A stretch of DNA of 64,000 nucleotides from Trichaptum fuscoviolaceum (lineage: Eukaryota; Basidiomycota; Agaricomycetes; Hymenochaetales; Trichaptaceae), in the NCBI GenBank assembly GCA_910574455.1, contig CAJSYZ010000004.1, forward strand, positions 62,001 through 126,000, in the 5' to 3' direction. The notes below the pieces were generated by a model. That model worked only from the letters and a program-made list of their open reading frames with translations, was not told the DNA's origin and made no database searches. A program made the translations under genes and the position numbers. Of this stretch, positions 24,087 to 35,917 are shown in pieces (positions within the stretch are counted from its first letter, which is position 1; the number at the start of each line of letters is the position of its first letter).

Positions 24087-24677
24087 AATAGTGCACCAGT
24101 CTTTCCGCCCCATTCGACTCGAGCAGCGTGTCAACCAACGCGGGCACGCACTGGCACGTGCGCGCCCACTGCATAGCGCAAACCCTTTAACTGCTGTGTG
24201 TCCGGGGAGAGGCCCTGGAGCCACCCGAACTGCGCAGCGTTGTCTGCGGGCTCGCCTTCGTATGACGCCGTGACGATTATGATGGGTCCGTCTGTCGGCA
24301 GGTGAGCGGTCGCGACGTCAGAGCCTGGAGGGATGCTTTGAAGCCTGTCCCGATCATAGGTATCGTTTTTTTTCATAAATAGACGTTTTGAGTGAATAAA
24401 ATACATACCGTGGGCTGCCGCATCACTCGCTACCCTTCCCGCAAAAGCTTCGCTCGTACCCGTATTCCTCCCATAAAACACATACAGCGGTACGGCACCA
24501 CTGGCCAACCCTCCCACTTTCGTCTCCGTTTGCTTTTGCTCCTCCCAATCCGCCACGTCTGTCTCTTTCAACAGTTTCTCTACACCCATGCCCACACCCA
24601 TGCTCGTGCTCGGCCTCGACCTTAACGCAACTTTCACGCGCATCTCCTTCGGCTTGATCGTCAGCGCCTGCTTGATT
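24087..24677 (-). pseudogene. Recent truncated duplicate of the P450-reductase fusion (FMN-domain part)
   Basis: Closely matches the intact fusion at about 43823-44440 but inverted. It begins at the end of the P450 domain (QALTIKPKEMRVKVALRSRP) and runs through the FMN-binding segment (LYVFYGRNTGTSEAFAGRV) and VTASYEGEPADNAAQF. A deletion of about 23 bp after KGLRYAV, where the intact copy has the VVFGCGNRE motif, shifts the frame. It stops abruptly after LVDTLLESNGAERL-type sequence. Intron positions are preserved, so it arose by DNA duplication, and high similarity suggests a young event. Confidence 0.85.
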
Positions 24678-25298
24678 TGTCGTGAATGGTGTGTCTTTTG
24701 ATGGGCACTATTGGTGTACGATGCTGAGTAAGTGTTATGGCGACCGAGCAGCTCTCAACTCGTACTCCTTCCTCCTCTCTTCATCCAACTACATATTTTT
24801 CCCGCTCATCCATCTCAGCAGCGCCCCGAGTCTCGGTATCCAACGCTTGTGCTGACCTACCTCTCAGGCTGGCGTGCGCGGCCCATCTGGATTCCGGATA
24901 CGAGACACTGGCAATGTCGTGTCTGTAGCCCTTGTCCTGCTGCATTAAAACCTCGACGTCCTAATCAACTCAAACGAGATCTATCTATCATCTACCCGCG
25001 CCCAAGAAAGTACACCTTTCACTTCTCAGCTCAGGCAAAGAAACAGGAACGGACGTAGGTCGGTGGGAGTCCGACGCGGACGTGCTTTTGCGGAAGAGAG
25101 GCAACCCAAATCGCCAATTGCCGGACTCGCCCCGTACCCGGTCAGCGAGGAAGAGAAAAGCCAAATTATTATAAAAATCATCAGTACCTACAAGAATAAT
25201 AATACCGCACCATGTCAATTTGTATATCTACATTCATGACCACTCATGTATCTTTCAGCTACACAACCCCCTGGAATGCTCTCTGCCGTCCTACGCAC
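24678..25298. other. Intergenic stretch
   Basis: Lies between the truncated reductase fragment and the 3' end of the P450 gene. No gene supported. Confidence 0.35.
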
Positions 25299-27791
25299 TC
25301 AAGCTTCTGAGGTGTCGACTTTTGTGACGCGCAAAGGAAGCCGGTGTACACCCTCTGGGTCGCCCTCGACATGCGGCGACATGATGTGATGGTTCAGCCA
25401 TCGCACCTGGCGGCCGTCCTCCGGCGGCTCGAACTTGAAGTGCGCGAGGAGCACTGTCAACGCGATCTCTGGAGAACCCGACGTCCGAAAGAGAATAGTA
25501 AGCCAGCAAATTTTCATCTTCAACTAAGATAGCAATGGCGAAACCGGAGGAAAAAGGACGCACTCATTTCGAGAATACTAAAGCGCATCCCCATGCAGCT
25601 CCGCGGGCCCCCAAAGAACGTCATCAGCCGGCCATAGATCCCAGGACTGGGCGCGTCCACGACCGCCTTCGGCAGCGCGCCCTCGCCATCCCGGCGGTTG
25701 GGATTCCGCGCTTCATCGTCAGCGGAATCAGACGCGGCCTCGAGCCACCGCTCCGGCCGGAACTCGCGTGCGTCTGCGCCCCACCGACGTGCGTCCTGGT
25801 TGTACCCGGCGATGCCGACGTAGAACGTCGTGCCCTTTGGAAGCTCGAGTGCCGTGATCGGTGCTGCGCCCGGGTTGGCGGGCTGGACGGGATGGTGTAG
25901 GGGGAGGGTGACGTCGCGTTTTGCCCTGCGCGTATTATCATATCAGACACGAGCGAACGATCTGTCAGTCGGGCTAGACAGGAGAGGGAAAAAAATAGCA
26001 CGCACATCCGTGGCAAGCTCGCTACCGGCGGGTACAGCCTCAGCACCTCCTTCACCGTCGCGTCCAGCAGCGGCAGCTTCATCAGCTCGTCGTACTCGAT
26101 ATCGCCGTTCTCCTGCCCCTGCTCGCACGCGCGCTCTCGCGCTGCGAGTGCCTCTGCGCGAAGGCGCGATTGCAGGTCTTGCCGGAGAGAGAGGACGTGC
26201 AGTGTGCGCGTGAGCCCACCGGACGTCGTGTCATGAGCTGCGAAGATAAGAGCGCTAGGAGTGTAGATGTCAGTAAGCAGGTAGCTCATAATGTATATCA
26301 GCGAAACAGCATACTTCATTTGTCCAATAATCTCGTCTTCAGTCAGAGCCTCGTTCTTCGAAAGTTGCTTGTTCTCCGCCACTGTCCCAGGGTTAGAAAG
26401 GTTGCGGCTAAACACGAGAGATGTTCGAATGGCACTTACTCAGATTCTCGATGATGTTCGGCCTGCTTCCCTCTTCCTTCTCTCCCTGAGATGCAAAAGC
26501 AGCTTTCTTGGCGCGGTAGATCTCTTGCACGGTATCGTCCATTACGTCGAAGATGCGCTTGATCTCGCGGACCGCTCGTAGAGGGACAAGGCTACGGCAT
26601 GTCTTGTTTGGGATGGGGATATAATGGAGATGAATGTTTGCACGTACTTGGAGAGGAATCGACGGATAGTCGGGTTTCCGAAATGAACGAGTGGGTGGAA
26701 AAGCTGGACAAGAAGAGGAGGAAGGAGAGCGAGTTGAGGCCTGGGTCGCCAGATTCACCACGACACGCGTAGTCAGCAAGCATCGTGCACAAGAGATATG
26801 ACAAGACCTAGCACTCACGACAGATCCCCAGCCGCCTTCGGGTACGGATGCTCATTCACGCCTTTCCCATCCTTCGCCACCGCAAGCCTCAGTGTATTGA
26901 ATGTGTACCCCATCCCGCCCTGCGCGATCATCTCGAGCGCGGCGCGTGAGAGCCACGCCAGGACGTCGATCTCCGCCGCCTTCGCCTTCGAGCTATCTTG
27001 CGCGACGTGCTGTTCGAAGACGGCGCGCAGCTCGTGAGCGATACCGTAGAACGCGGGCGCCATGCGCTTGACGCTGGCGACTGTGAGGGCGGGCCCGAGC
27101 CGCTTGCGCTGTTTCTTGTGCTGTGCGCCTGTCAATGTGTGAGTGATGTCGTGTCTCTTGCAAGGATGGTATGGAAGAGAGAAAATCACCGCACCTTTGA
27201 CGGCGCCGACACCGTCGCCGAAGCATGCGTGATGGAGGCTAGATTGTCAGGATGAGTGATTGGGCGGGACGAAATGAGGGGTTGAACATACTCAAGGAAG
27301 AAGCTGCGAAGTCGTTAGTTTAGCAGTGGTGGAGGAATGTGAGGATTGCAGACGCACTCAGGCTCTTCAAATGCATCTGCTTGCTTTAGCAACACGTTCT
27401 CCAACGCGCGCGGGTCGGACAAGTACACTTGCGGTTCCTATTGTGATTGTCACAACCATCAATAAGCCTACGCACTTTAACACCTTCAACAACCAGCACG
27501 CACCCCAAAAGGCCCCCAGAGCTTCACAGCCGTGCCAAACTGGTCCGTCAGATGCTCCTGCCACGGGATACCGTCGGGTGCAAAGTACTTGTCGAGATTT
27601 CCTGCGAGCAGACCAGACGGCTGAGGCCCTGGCAAGGCTCTTAGGGCGTGTCGAAGTCGAAGGCGGAATAGAAAGAACGAAGCAAGTCGGTATAGGACGA
27701 GCGCGGAGACGAAGGCGAGGACGACTTGCGAGATGCTTACATTCGCAAGAGCATTCAGCGTTTCGGAAACGATGGTCGGCGACGAGGACAT
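25299..27791 (-). CDS. Cytochrome P450 monooxygenase, membrane-anchored
   Basis: A multi-exon microsomal P450. The N-terminal anchor (VVLAFVSALVLYRLASFFLF) is followed by the Pro-rich hinge LPGPQPSGLL. The I-helix oxygen-binding motif reads FAAHDTTSGG, the K-helix is VKEVLRLYPPVASLPR (ExxR intact), and the heme loop is FFGGPRSCMGMRF with its cysteine ligand. A final exon gives FEPPEDGRQVRW and MSPHVEGDPEG, typical of P450 C-termini. Exons are separated by introns of about 50-70 bp; the last coding intron sits just after SILEM. The start at 27791 was chosen because it places the anchor at the N-terminus. It needs a separate reductase, unlike the fusion at 42042. Family assignment beyond fungal class II is not possible by eye; I saw no inactivating change. 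Confidence 0.82.
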
Positions 27792-28161
27792 GATGAGGAC
27801 CACCCAAACAATAGAGAATCGAATGGCTGCATTGTGAGAGTTGAAAAGTAGAAATATGTTCGACGATGACGGCCGCTGTGCCCCAATGCAATCCATCCCT
27901 TCAGGGGTGAAATTGAACTGTAGCACCCGTGAGAATATGTTTCGGCAATAAAAACAATTCTTCTGGAAGGTGGTATACTGATTTCACTATACTGTACTGA
28001 CAAACTCGCAAGTCCAGCCAAATCTACCAATATAAGAAAAGTAATAGAATGAAGTCGTAGAAGGAGTGATTCGGGGGAATAAATAGGGTATATCACGCAG
28101 TAGATATGTACATGCACTGGTAGGTAAAGTGGGCCGATTAGTACATTACGGTAGTAGTCAA
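27792..28161. other. P450 upstream region
   Basis: No gene. Contains the presumed promoter of the minus-strand P450. Confidence 0.4.
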
Positions 28162-28326
28162 CTACACTGACTCCGCTAGACCAATCGAAACTGTACTCTG
28201 AGCATTCTCTTTGTAAACATCATATCTCTCCGGTTGTCCTACTAATCCAAGACTGGCGACAGTCGGGATGTTGCCAATGTTTGCACCTCCAAGCTCTGCA
28301 ATGCCAGTGTCGGATTTTGCGCGCTT
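28162..28326 (-). pseudogene. Possible 3' exon of a truncated unidentified gene
   Basis: A minus-strand open segment of 54 codons follows a good acceptor (TTCTGCAG) and ends in TAG. The peptide (KRAKSDTGIAELGG, NIGNIPTVASLGLVGQPERY) looks protein-like. Further upstream, near 28850-28890, GTFTAEAIPALWFYGSA before a GTAAGC donor could be another exon of the same gene, but I could not join the pieces in phase. The 5' part would be cut off at about 28912, where P450 debris begins. Unrecognised; could be chance. Confidence 0.3.
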
Positions 28327-28914
28327 CTGCAGAACGAAGATTATAATGTTAGGAGGTCAACTAGTAAGTATGAGTCTTTTTAAGAGAAATGATTCTGCAA
28401 GCTGCTCGCAAAAAAATATAATAGAGAAAACTGGGATGCTATAGGTACACCCGTTAGACGTTCTATATCCTTGAGAATAGCAAGGTCTAAGAGTGACTTA
28501 CAGTAGAAAGTCAGATGCTAGACTCCAGACAGCGGCACAGCGAAGAGTGAAGGAGAATTTTATGACTTTCTTATCTTTGATATCAAGGAATTGGCTGGCT
28601 TGATTTTAATCGACTAAGAAAAGTAAGCATATTATGATTCCAGCCGCAAGTCGGATAGAAAGGACAAAGTGTCGATAGTTATCTACATGTGGTATTCTAG
28701 GAATCAGTCTGACTTCTGGTTGTTTATTTTTAAGGAGAATGCAAACCTAGCTTGCCCCACCATTTTATCAGGCCTAGACCAGATAGAGAAATCAAGGTTA
28801 AGCCCTATGAAACGTATCTTAGGTGAGAGAGCAACCAGAGAAGGATGTGAATACACGCTTACAGCAGATCCATAGAACCATAGCGCTGGGATCGCCTCAG
28901 CCGTAAAAGTACCT

Positions 28915-29270
28915 TCAGGTTGTACCCGGCGGGATGGGGATTGGCGAAGAAGTTGGTGCTGAGTTTGTCATTGCTGCGATGGTGAGAGTACGAGGAGGAG
29001 TGGCGGGGAGGGATATTATATGGCGAACGTGGACGACGAGGAAGCTAGTGCTTAATGTGCGACCGTGTACTAAGTTAGTCCGGTCCATGATGCTCACCAT
29101 TTCCGGTCCTCGAGCACAGACAGTCTCAGCCGCTGTAACCGCCTTACTATCGAGACGCATCGAATGACAACAGAACGGATGCTCGCTATGCGCGCTTACG
29201 GGCTTGGGTATCGGGCAGCAAGCAGTGAGCGCATCGTCGTTACCCATCGTATAAACGTGCAATCCAACCA
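28915..29270 (-). pseudogene. Promoter plus first codons of another P450-reductase fusion copy
   Basis: On the minus strand this matches the 5' flank and first 18 or so codons of the intact fusion at 42042: the start reads MTNSAPTSSPIPIPPGT against MSTPAPTPIPIPPTV, and the upstream 200-300 bp are also similar, including a TATAATA-like box. The similarity ends at about 28914. It is a truncated duplicate keeping the promoter only. Together with the FMN-domain fragment at 24087-24677, also minus strand, it brackets the P450 gene at 25299. Confidence 0.7.
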
Positions 29271-30485
29271 TAATTTGTCCACTTCTTTATCAGCGACCAA
29301 CGCCATTCGTGCATCCAATCAGATTCGGACCGAATTGCAGTCGTTAGGCAGAGCCTCTTCTCGCATTTCTGTTTCCGGTGCACGGGAGAAAGAAATTTGA
29401 TTTTAGTTGATGAATTTAGGCGAAAGAACTCAGAGGCAAGTACATACGCGGAGATAGTGTACGGATGATAACCCGCAGACTTGAAGAAGTTACGTGTCCG
29501 ATCAACCTCCAAGTTACAACCATGTCACACACAATGATGGCTGATATTGTAAGGATTGTCGGCTTGTTAGAGGTGTTGCTTCCAGATTGAAAGGAACGAC
29601 AGGCCGCCATAGTATGCTGGCATATGTACTAGGAAAGTTAATGAAGCGCAAGATGAAGTGCAAGACCGGTTTCTCGCAACGCGTGACATTCATGATATCT
29701 TTAAACTCCGCTTAAATTGTTATTACTGCGGCACGTCTTCACGGTCATTCTCGAAGCCTTCTGCGCAGACTACCGAGACGCTCTTCGATATCCTACTTTT
29801 TCAGACAACACGTAATATCCTTTGTGACACGATTATGATCTAACCCTCGCCTTGCCTTCCTCCGATGATAGACATCCAGCTCTCGTTGAACCCGACCTCA
29901 GTGCCTCATTCCTGCCTTGACCTTAGCATTTACAAACAGTGAGCAGTCGTGTCCATGCGTATTCCAAGCCGCATCGTTCACCTGGAGTGGCAGCGCTCTC
30001 CGTATCACTCGCAGACGTCAGTTTCTAGAAACCCGAGAGTCCATAAGCCTTGCTAGAACCGTTCAGATTAAACATGGGGAGATCATGATGTCTTCGAGCT
30101 AGTCATATCCTCATATTGTGTCTGCAAGCAGAAGTAAGTGAAAGAGTGAAGTGGGGGTAATAACATGACTTCAAATTGGATACAGTACAATGAGCCCGGG
30201 AGAGAAAGGAGGGAAACATGCAGTGTGGTTGAAGGTCTTACAATCCGGACCGCACCAAGGTAAATTCTGCACGACAGGGGAGTTCTGTGTTCGTGCATGC
30301 CTGTTCTCTGTGCGCAGATAGATTCATTCTGTGTTAAGAAATGACCGTAATGTCTCCGCTATGCGTCTAATGATTGTAATCCTAAAGTACTCAAACACAA
30401 TCAAACAAACTAACGGGCACCAATTCAGATAAATTATTGACACAGAATATACAATGTAGCAAACAAAGTAGCTCATGCAGCTGCT
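29271..30485. other. Non-coding stretch, no gene seen
   Basis: Only short frames without support. Some weak similarity to DNA upstream of the intact P450 fusion may continue past 29270, but I could not delimit it. Confidence 0.35.
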
Positions 30486-32320
30486 TTAAATATGAGGTAC
30501 AAATTCGACCCAGTCGACGGTATCAAATGCAGAATGCGGAAGGGAGCGGAGGGAAGTTACAGCAAGGACAAGGAGAATGATGCGGACTACTGGGTAGACA
30601 AAGGATGCCATTGCGCATGGCGCCGCACTTAAATAGAACAGTACTCGGTTGATGTGGTATAGTGAAGGAGAACCCACAGCAGGACACAGAACGGTTATGA
30701 GTGTCACAGCACACGACCCAACCACTCCCAAAGACGCAGTTCTCCACATGATCTGCTCGGCGTGTGACGGGAAGCTGAAATTCCAAGCAAGGCAATGGAC
30801 TACTCCAAACAGTGAACCTGCAACAGAGGAAGTCGTGAGTAGTGGCTTGACACCTGCGTCCTCGCTGTAGAGTATCGTTTTAAATGCTGTCTCCCACGCT
30901 TCGGTATCGTATCCAGAACCTGTGAAATACGAGAGCGCTGGAAAACCTGTACCAGAGGCTAAGATCAGTTTTATGGGAATGAATAACATTAGATCAACGA
31001 GATAAACCAGAGTGTGAAAAGGTAGTAAAGCAAGTCCTATTGCAGATTTTACACCAAGAATGATAGTGCGGACAATTGGCTATGTCAAGAGATTAAAATA
31101 CAACAAACTTAATAATGACGCACTACTTACTCTCTTGTGTGCATAATCACTTCTTGAAGGACGTGATTTAGCAATGCGCATGACGTTTGAGGGCAGATCA
31201 TCTCGTCCATCAATTGGTCCTTTGGTCGTATTACTATTCTGACTCTCGTTCTCGCTGACCCTCCCAATTCGTGTAACATAGCGACGGATTGCAGATAAAG
31301 AGAGGCTAATCTTGGGAGGGATGGCCTTAAGAACGTTGAGGAAACTCGATAGTGCAACGTTAACATTTTTAGGTAGCGATGTAAAGGTCTGGGCGATGGT
31401 ACTGCATAGGTAGCTGATTTCCTCAAGCATAGACGTCCAAAGGTAAATCCGAAAGTTGAATGTCTCCTCTGCGAAGCTCCACATAACATTCTCGGCTCTC
31501 ACAGCCAGCAGCTCCTGCACATTCTTGGTCCGAATCACCACCGGAAAACGCACATCGTGCGGTTTACTCCACCAGAAGACGTACATGACGCTGTTTAGCC
31601 CAGCGAGAGCGGCTGTGGTCAATTCCAGCTCGGTGATGACTAAGCCCTGTACTGCGCGTGTAATTATTTGGACGATAAACCAGGTGAGTTGTAAGAGGGC
31701 GAACCCTTTTGAAAGAGCATCTCCTTTGCTCATGTCGTTGATCTCGTCCTTGGTGATCTTCGGAAGTCTTATGCGGTGGGAGCGAAGCTTCACTTTCAAA
31801 TCTTTGAGCATCATGACTTCACGATTGCCATTGTCATTGTCAAGTTGGAAACCACCCATCTGCAGAAAGTGTCCATGCGTCGTCGTCCAACCTGAATAAA
31901 ACGTTAATCTTATTACGAGGCTCTTTAAGTCAAATACATACCTGACCCTGGACGAGCTGTGTTGATTGCCTCTCTGATCATCACTGCGCCCCTCCACTGC
32001 TTGAATGCCCACATAATCATGAACTCCGGCGCGAGGATTGAGAAAAACATAAGAAAGATGCGCCGTTTGAGGAGCGTCCACTTGCCCTCTCCTTCGAACG
32101 GCACGTTCGGATGAACCGATAGCCATGTACACGCGAAAGTCGTAGCGAGACAGGACCACAAAATATCGAGGACTGTGCGGCCTTGGCACCCATCGAAAGG
32201 ATCACCGCGTGCGAACAAAGGCGCTTCGAACGCGGCAGATGTTGTAGTTGGCGCAGGGATTGGGAGAGCCTGGGTTCCATAGCGTTTGAGAAGGAACGCG
32301 AAGGCGATGAGTAGAAACAT
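30486..32320 (-). CDS. Large multi-span membrane protein, copy 2 of 3 (unknown function)
   Basis: Three exons on the minus strand with the same layout as the copy at 21555. It starts with MFLLIAFAFLLKRYGTQ, has SVHPNVPFEGEGKW, FSILAPEFMIMWAFKQW, MSKGDALSKGFALLQLTW, TELELTTAALAGLN, and ends FDTVDWVEFVPHI. The hydrophilic region after exon 1 is much shorter than in the other copies: about 90 residues between QMGG and SKGDALSKG are reduced to some 40. The gene is otherwise open and in phase. Copies 2 and 3 are on the opposite strand to copy 1. Confidence 0.78.
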
Positions 32321-33278
32321 AGCGAGGGCGCGAAGGTTGCGTGATCAGAATCCGACGGTGGTAGCTACGATGTGCCATGCCCTAAATATGCGGTGGACAT
32401 TGGCCATCCAGCAAGGCCCTGTAGTATCATGGAAGTGCCAGCGCAGTCACAATGACGCGATGAAGAATGAGACTCAACTTGAAAATGTGCATCCTGTTAA
32501 TGACCAATGAAGCATTTTCTGTGAAATTGCTGAATGGAATGGAAGACCGGCGAGTCATTGTCTACACATCTTCAGGTAATGCGATTGGAGAGAAGCGTAT
32601 GGTGTAAGTGAATGGTATTATGTTCCTTCATGCGAGGTGGTCAGTACTTGAGTGATAAGATGAAAGGGGTGGCGGCGGCAAAAGTGGCAGCCGCTGTGAC
32701 TGTGACGCTCAGACTGGCAGGGTGTGACTGCCAGTGTGACAATTACGCCATCATGTCTTGAGATCCACTGGCATGGCCAAGACAGTGTGGGCCTGAAAAC
32801 GTATGTCAGTGTATCTGTGCCTCTTACATCTTTCTACGCACATCACAAGAGGTACTGAACGGTATTGTCGATTGACAGTTGACTTGGAAGGTAATGGTTG
32901 ACAACACACACAGGACATGCACATTGCGCACTGTATGACAGCGGTGTTCCTATCGCATACCGAACGTCCACCATGCAGCAAGGTGTACACGATTCCTCAC
33001 TACTTGTCTCGCCAACTTGGCGGAGAGTGCTGGTGGGTCGATGATAGACCATCGTTCAGCATGGCCTTGCTGCAACGGTCTGTTTGTTGCCAATCAATCA
33101 GTTCACCCTCATGATATTGACTTCCTTTCCTTGGCCCAACAGAAATTGGCGATCGACTGCTGTTGTCGTGATGTACTGAGAGCTACATGAAGCATTTCCT
33201 GTAAACCGAAGGGTGATTGTCGGGCACATCACACACCCGTACACACTGGCAATCACCTACTGGCACACACTCAGCCGT
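32321..33278. other. Non-coding stretch
   Basis: Upstream region of the membrane-protein gene and then degenerate DNA before the P450-reductase remnant. Short repeats of GTGACTG/CAGTGTGAC type occur near 32690-32745. No gene supported. Confidence 0.4.
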
Positions 33279-35060
33279 CATGCGCCACCGCGAGACGCTC
33301 CGTCTCTCGCCGGACAGCTGGTGCGCTCGCAGATACGATGCTGGTCGGCGGGGAAGACAACACGGTATGAGATGAAGACGGGGCAGATGATCAGCGTGCT
33401 GATGTGGAGGATTTCCGGCCGGAGCAGATGCTGCGGGGCACGTTCGAGGAGTTCCCTGTGCGTGTCTTTCACTTCTACTTTCTCATTCTACCCTTCACTT
33501 TCTACGCATATAAAAAATCACCTACTAATTCTACGAAACAGTTTCAAGCATGGCAGTCATTTGGGTACGGTATGCGCACGTGCATCGGGCGCGCTTTCGC
33601 GTCGCAGGAGGCGCAGCCTGTGCTGGCGCGCATCTCCGCGAAGTTCGACGTGTTTCTCGCAGACCCGGGGTTCACGCTGTATATCAAGGAGGCGCTATCA
33701 ATCAAGACGAAGACGATCATGATGCGCGTGAAGGTCGCGCTGCGCTCGCGACACGAGCGCGGCTGTAGAGAATCCGGTGAAAGGCGTGGTGGATGGGAAG
33801 GAGTACAAGCAGACTGGTGCAACGCCGCTGTATGTGTTTAGTGGAAGCAATACGGATACGATGAAGGCTTTGCAGCGCGGGTAGCGAGCGAGGCAGCAGC
33901 CCACGGTACGTCTCTCTCAAAAAAAATCATCGTTTCTCTCAAAAATCATTGTCGATTATGCGAAATAAACAATTCTACTCACCATAATTTAACCCATGTA
34001 AATCGATAGGCTTCAAAGCATCCCTCCAGTCACTCGGCTCCTTGTGTTCGGGTGCGGGGACCGCTAGTGGGCGCGCACGGCGCGGATCGCTTGCTGGCCA
34101 AGGGCGAGGCAGATGCGGGTGTATGGGGCTCTCCCAAGACTTTGAGGAGTTCGAGGGCGATGTGAGGCGTGCTAGATGAGGCGAGCCGGTGTTATCTCTG
34201 TCCACAACGCTGTTCCATAGCTGAAGATGATTTTGCGCATCTAGAAATATGGATCCAAATGCGCGAATGGGTCGATCTCTGCTACTGCACCAGCAGAGAC
34301 GCTCAGCGACAAGATCGTTGATGCGGGCATGACGCGCGATAAACTCCTCCGCCAGCCAGACGCGGCGATTGGGAAAGTCATCGCAAATAGTCCATTGACG
34401 AAGCCGGGGACGCTAGAGAAGCGACATACTGGTGCGTACAATGATAAAGTTGACCATACCCATTATAGCGCACTGCGCTGATTCTTTTTTCTTCTTTCAG
34501 TACTGTGTGCAGAGATAGAGCTGCCGAAAAGCATAGCGTAACGAACGTGCGACTATCCAGCCATGCGAATCCCTTTGAGTTGAGATAAACGCTCGCTGAG
34601 GTTGAGGTGGATTATCCTTACCGACTAATCCCGTCGAAACCTTGAAGCGTGCGCAATCACTATTCGGATTGTTGGGCAAGCAAGAGGTAAGAATGGATAG
34701 TAAGCAACTACTATGACAGCGTCTGATGTGAGTTGGCAGGTTATCAACTTATCATCAGAGGACCTACCACTTTCCCTGTCAACACACCCACACTCGTTCA
34801 AACCATCCTAAGCGGCTTCGTCGAGCTGACACAACTAGTCACGACGCGGGATCCACTCACCATCCAGACATGCACCATGTCCGACGTGAGTATCTCAGCT
34901 ATCGCAAACCTGCGGGAGAACTGCCAAGACGAGATCGTGCTCAAATGTCTCAGCGTGCTCGACATCCGGAACAACACACCGACATTTCTCTCACTTTCGC
35001 AACTTTCCTGCACCACCTCCCATTCCATCTGCTCCTTGCCTTTGTTTGATCCGCAGCACG
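33279..35060 (+). pseudogene. Degenerate P450-reductase fusion copy
   Basis: Corresponds to about 43300-45415 of the intact fusion. It begins at the P450 K-helix (ETLRLSP) with immediate deletions, keeps a heme loop (FGYGMRTCIGRAFA), loses frame in the linker after ALRSR, has only scraps of the FMN domain, part of the connecting region near 34250-34440, and a frameshifted stretch of the FAD-domain entry (34735-35060). It has no P450 N-terminal half and no NADPH site. Many indels make it much older than the fragment at 24087. Confidence 0.85.
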
Positions 35061-35917
35061 TAGAAGACGTGCAGATTTTGAATCAATATTTCTTGATCGG
35101 TGTTTCTGTGAGTCACGGCCAACAAGTTCGCGAATGTACGGTATGTGTCAATTACTTTTCTTGCGTTAATCCGTTTCCCCCTTCTTTCTCATTCAGCTTG
35201 TTTCTTTTGCACTGCTTTGATCTTCATCGGATGACGAAAATCACTTACCGAATCTTTCAGCACTGAGGGTGCGTAAATCTTCGAGATCGAGTACACCAAG
35301 TACGGGAAGGAAAATTGCAATTGATGATCCATCGTGCTTGTCGGTGCGTATCTGAGTATGTCCATACTATGTTCTTTGTGACACGCTTTTATCAGGTTCA
35401 AGTGCTAAGAAGTGGAAAGCACATGTTATCTCCGCGCAATTGTAGCAACCCTTGATGAATAGTTGTCAGTCTTCTTGGCTTCACAGCGAAGCGCAACTTC
35501 ATGACCGATTGAGGCCATTCGGGTATGTGCACCTTCTGACATGGCGAGTCGCATTCTCAGTCCGATTTCGCCCTGCACCAGTTTTTGCTAATGCTAAGGA
35601 AACAGCATTGTGTTCGGGAGTTGTTCTTAGTGATTCTTTTTTTAATAGTCCCTCAGACTCTCTCAAACAATAATCAATATTTCAACATTGTGCGTGATGA
35701 CACGTAATACCCAGCAGACAATCAAATTAAATTACTATAGAGCACTAGACCGGAGATGCAGACAACTTGTCCAGTGAGCTTCGATCCGTATGAATGCCCG
35801 CTTATCTACCATAACCATCTCTTGTTATAACGCCATCAACTTTCTTTGATACAACAATGTGAGATGTTGTGTCTATCATTGAAGGAGAAATGAGGGCTTA
35901 CTTGTCCTCGAGTCAAT
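35061..35917. other. Non-coding stretch, no gene seen
   Basis: Sequence past the end of recognisable P450-reductase similarity. Nothing recognised. Confidence 0.4.

Noticed and set aside
27367..27891. 174-codon frame over the 5' part of the P450 gene
   Set aside because: It is an alternative frame over the real anchor exon. The P450 frame has anchor, hinge and later motifs in order.
31080..32189. 369-codon minus-strand frame covering two exons of the large membrane-protein copy 2
   Set aside because: Its first part is the wrong frame over exon 1 and intron 1. Comparison with the two paralogues shows the three-exon model is right.
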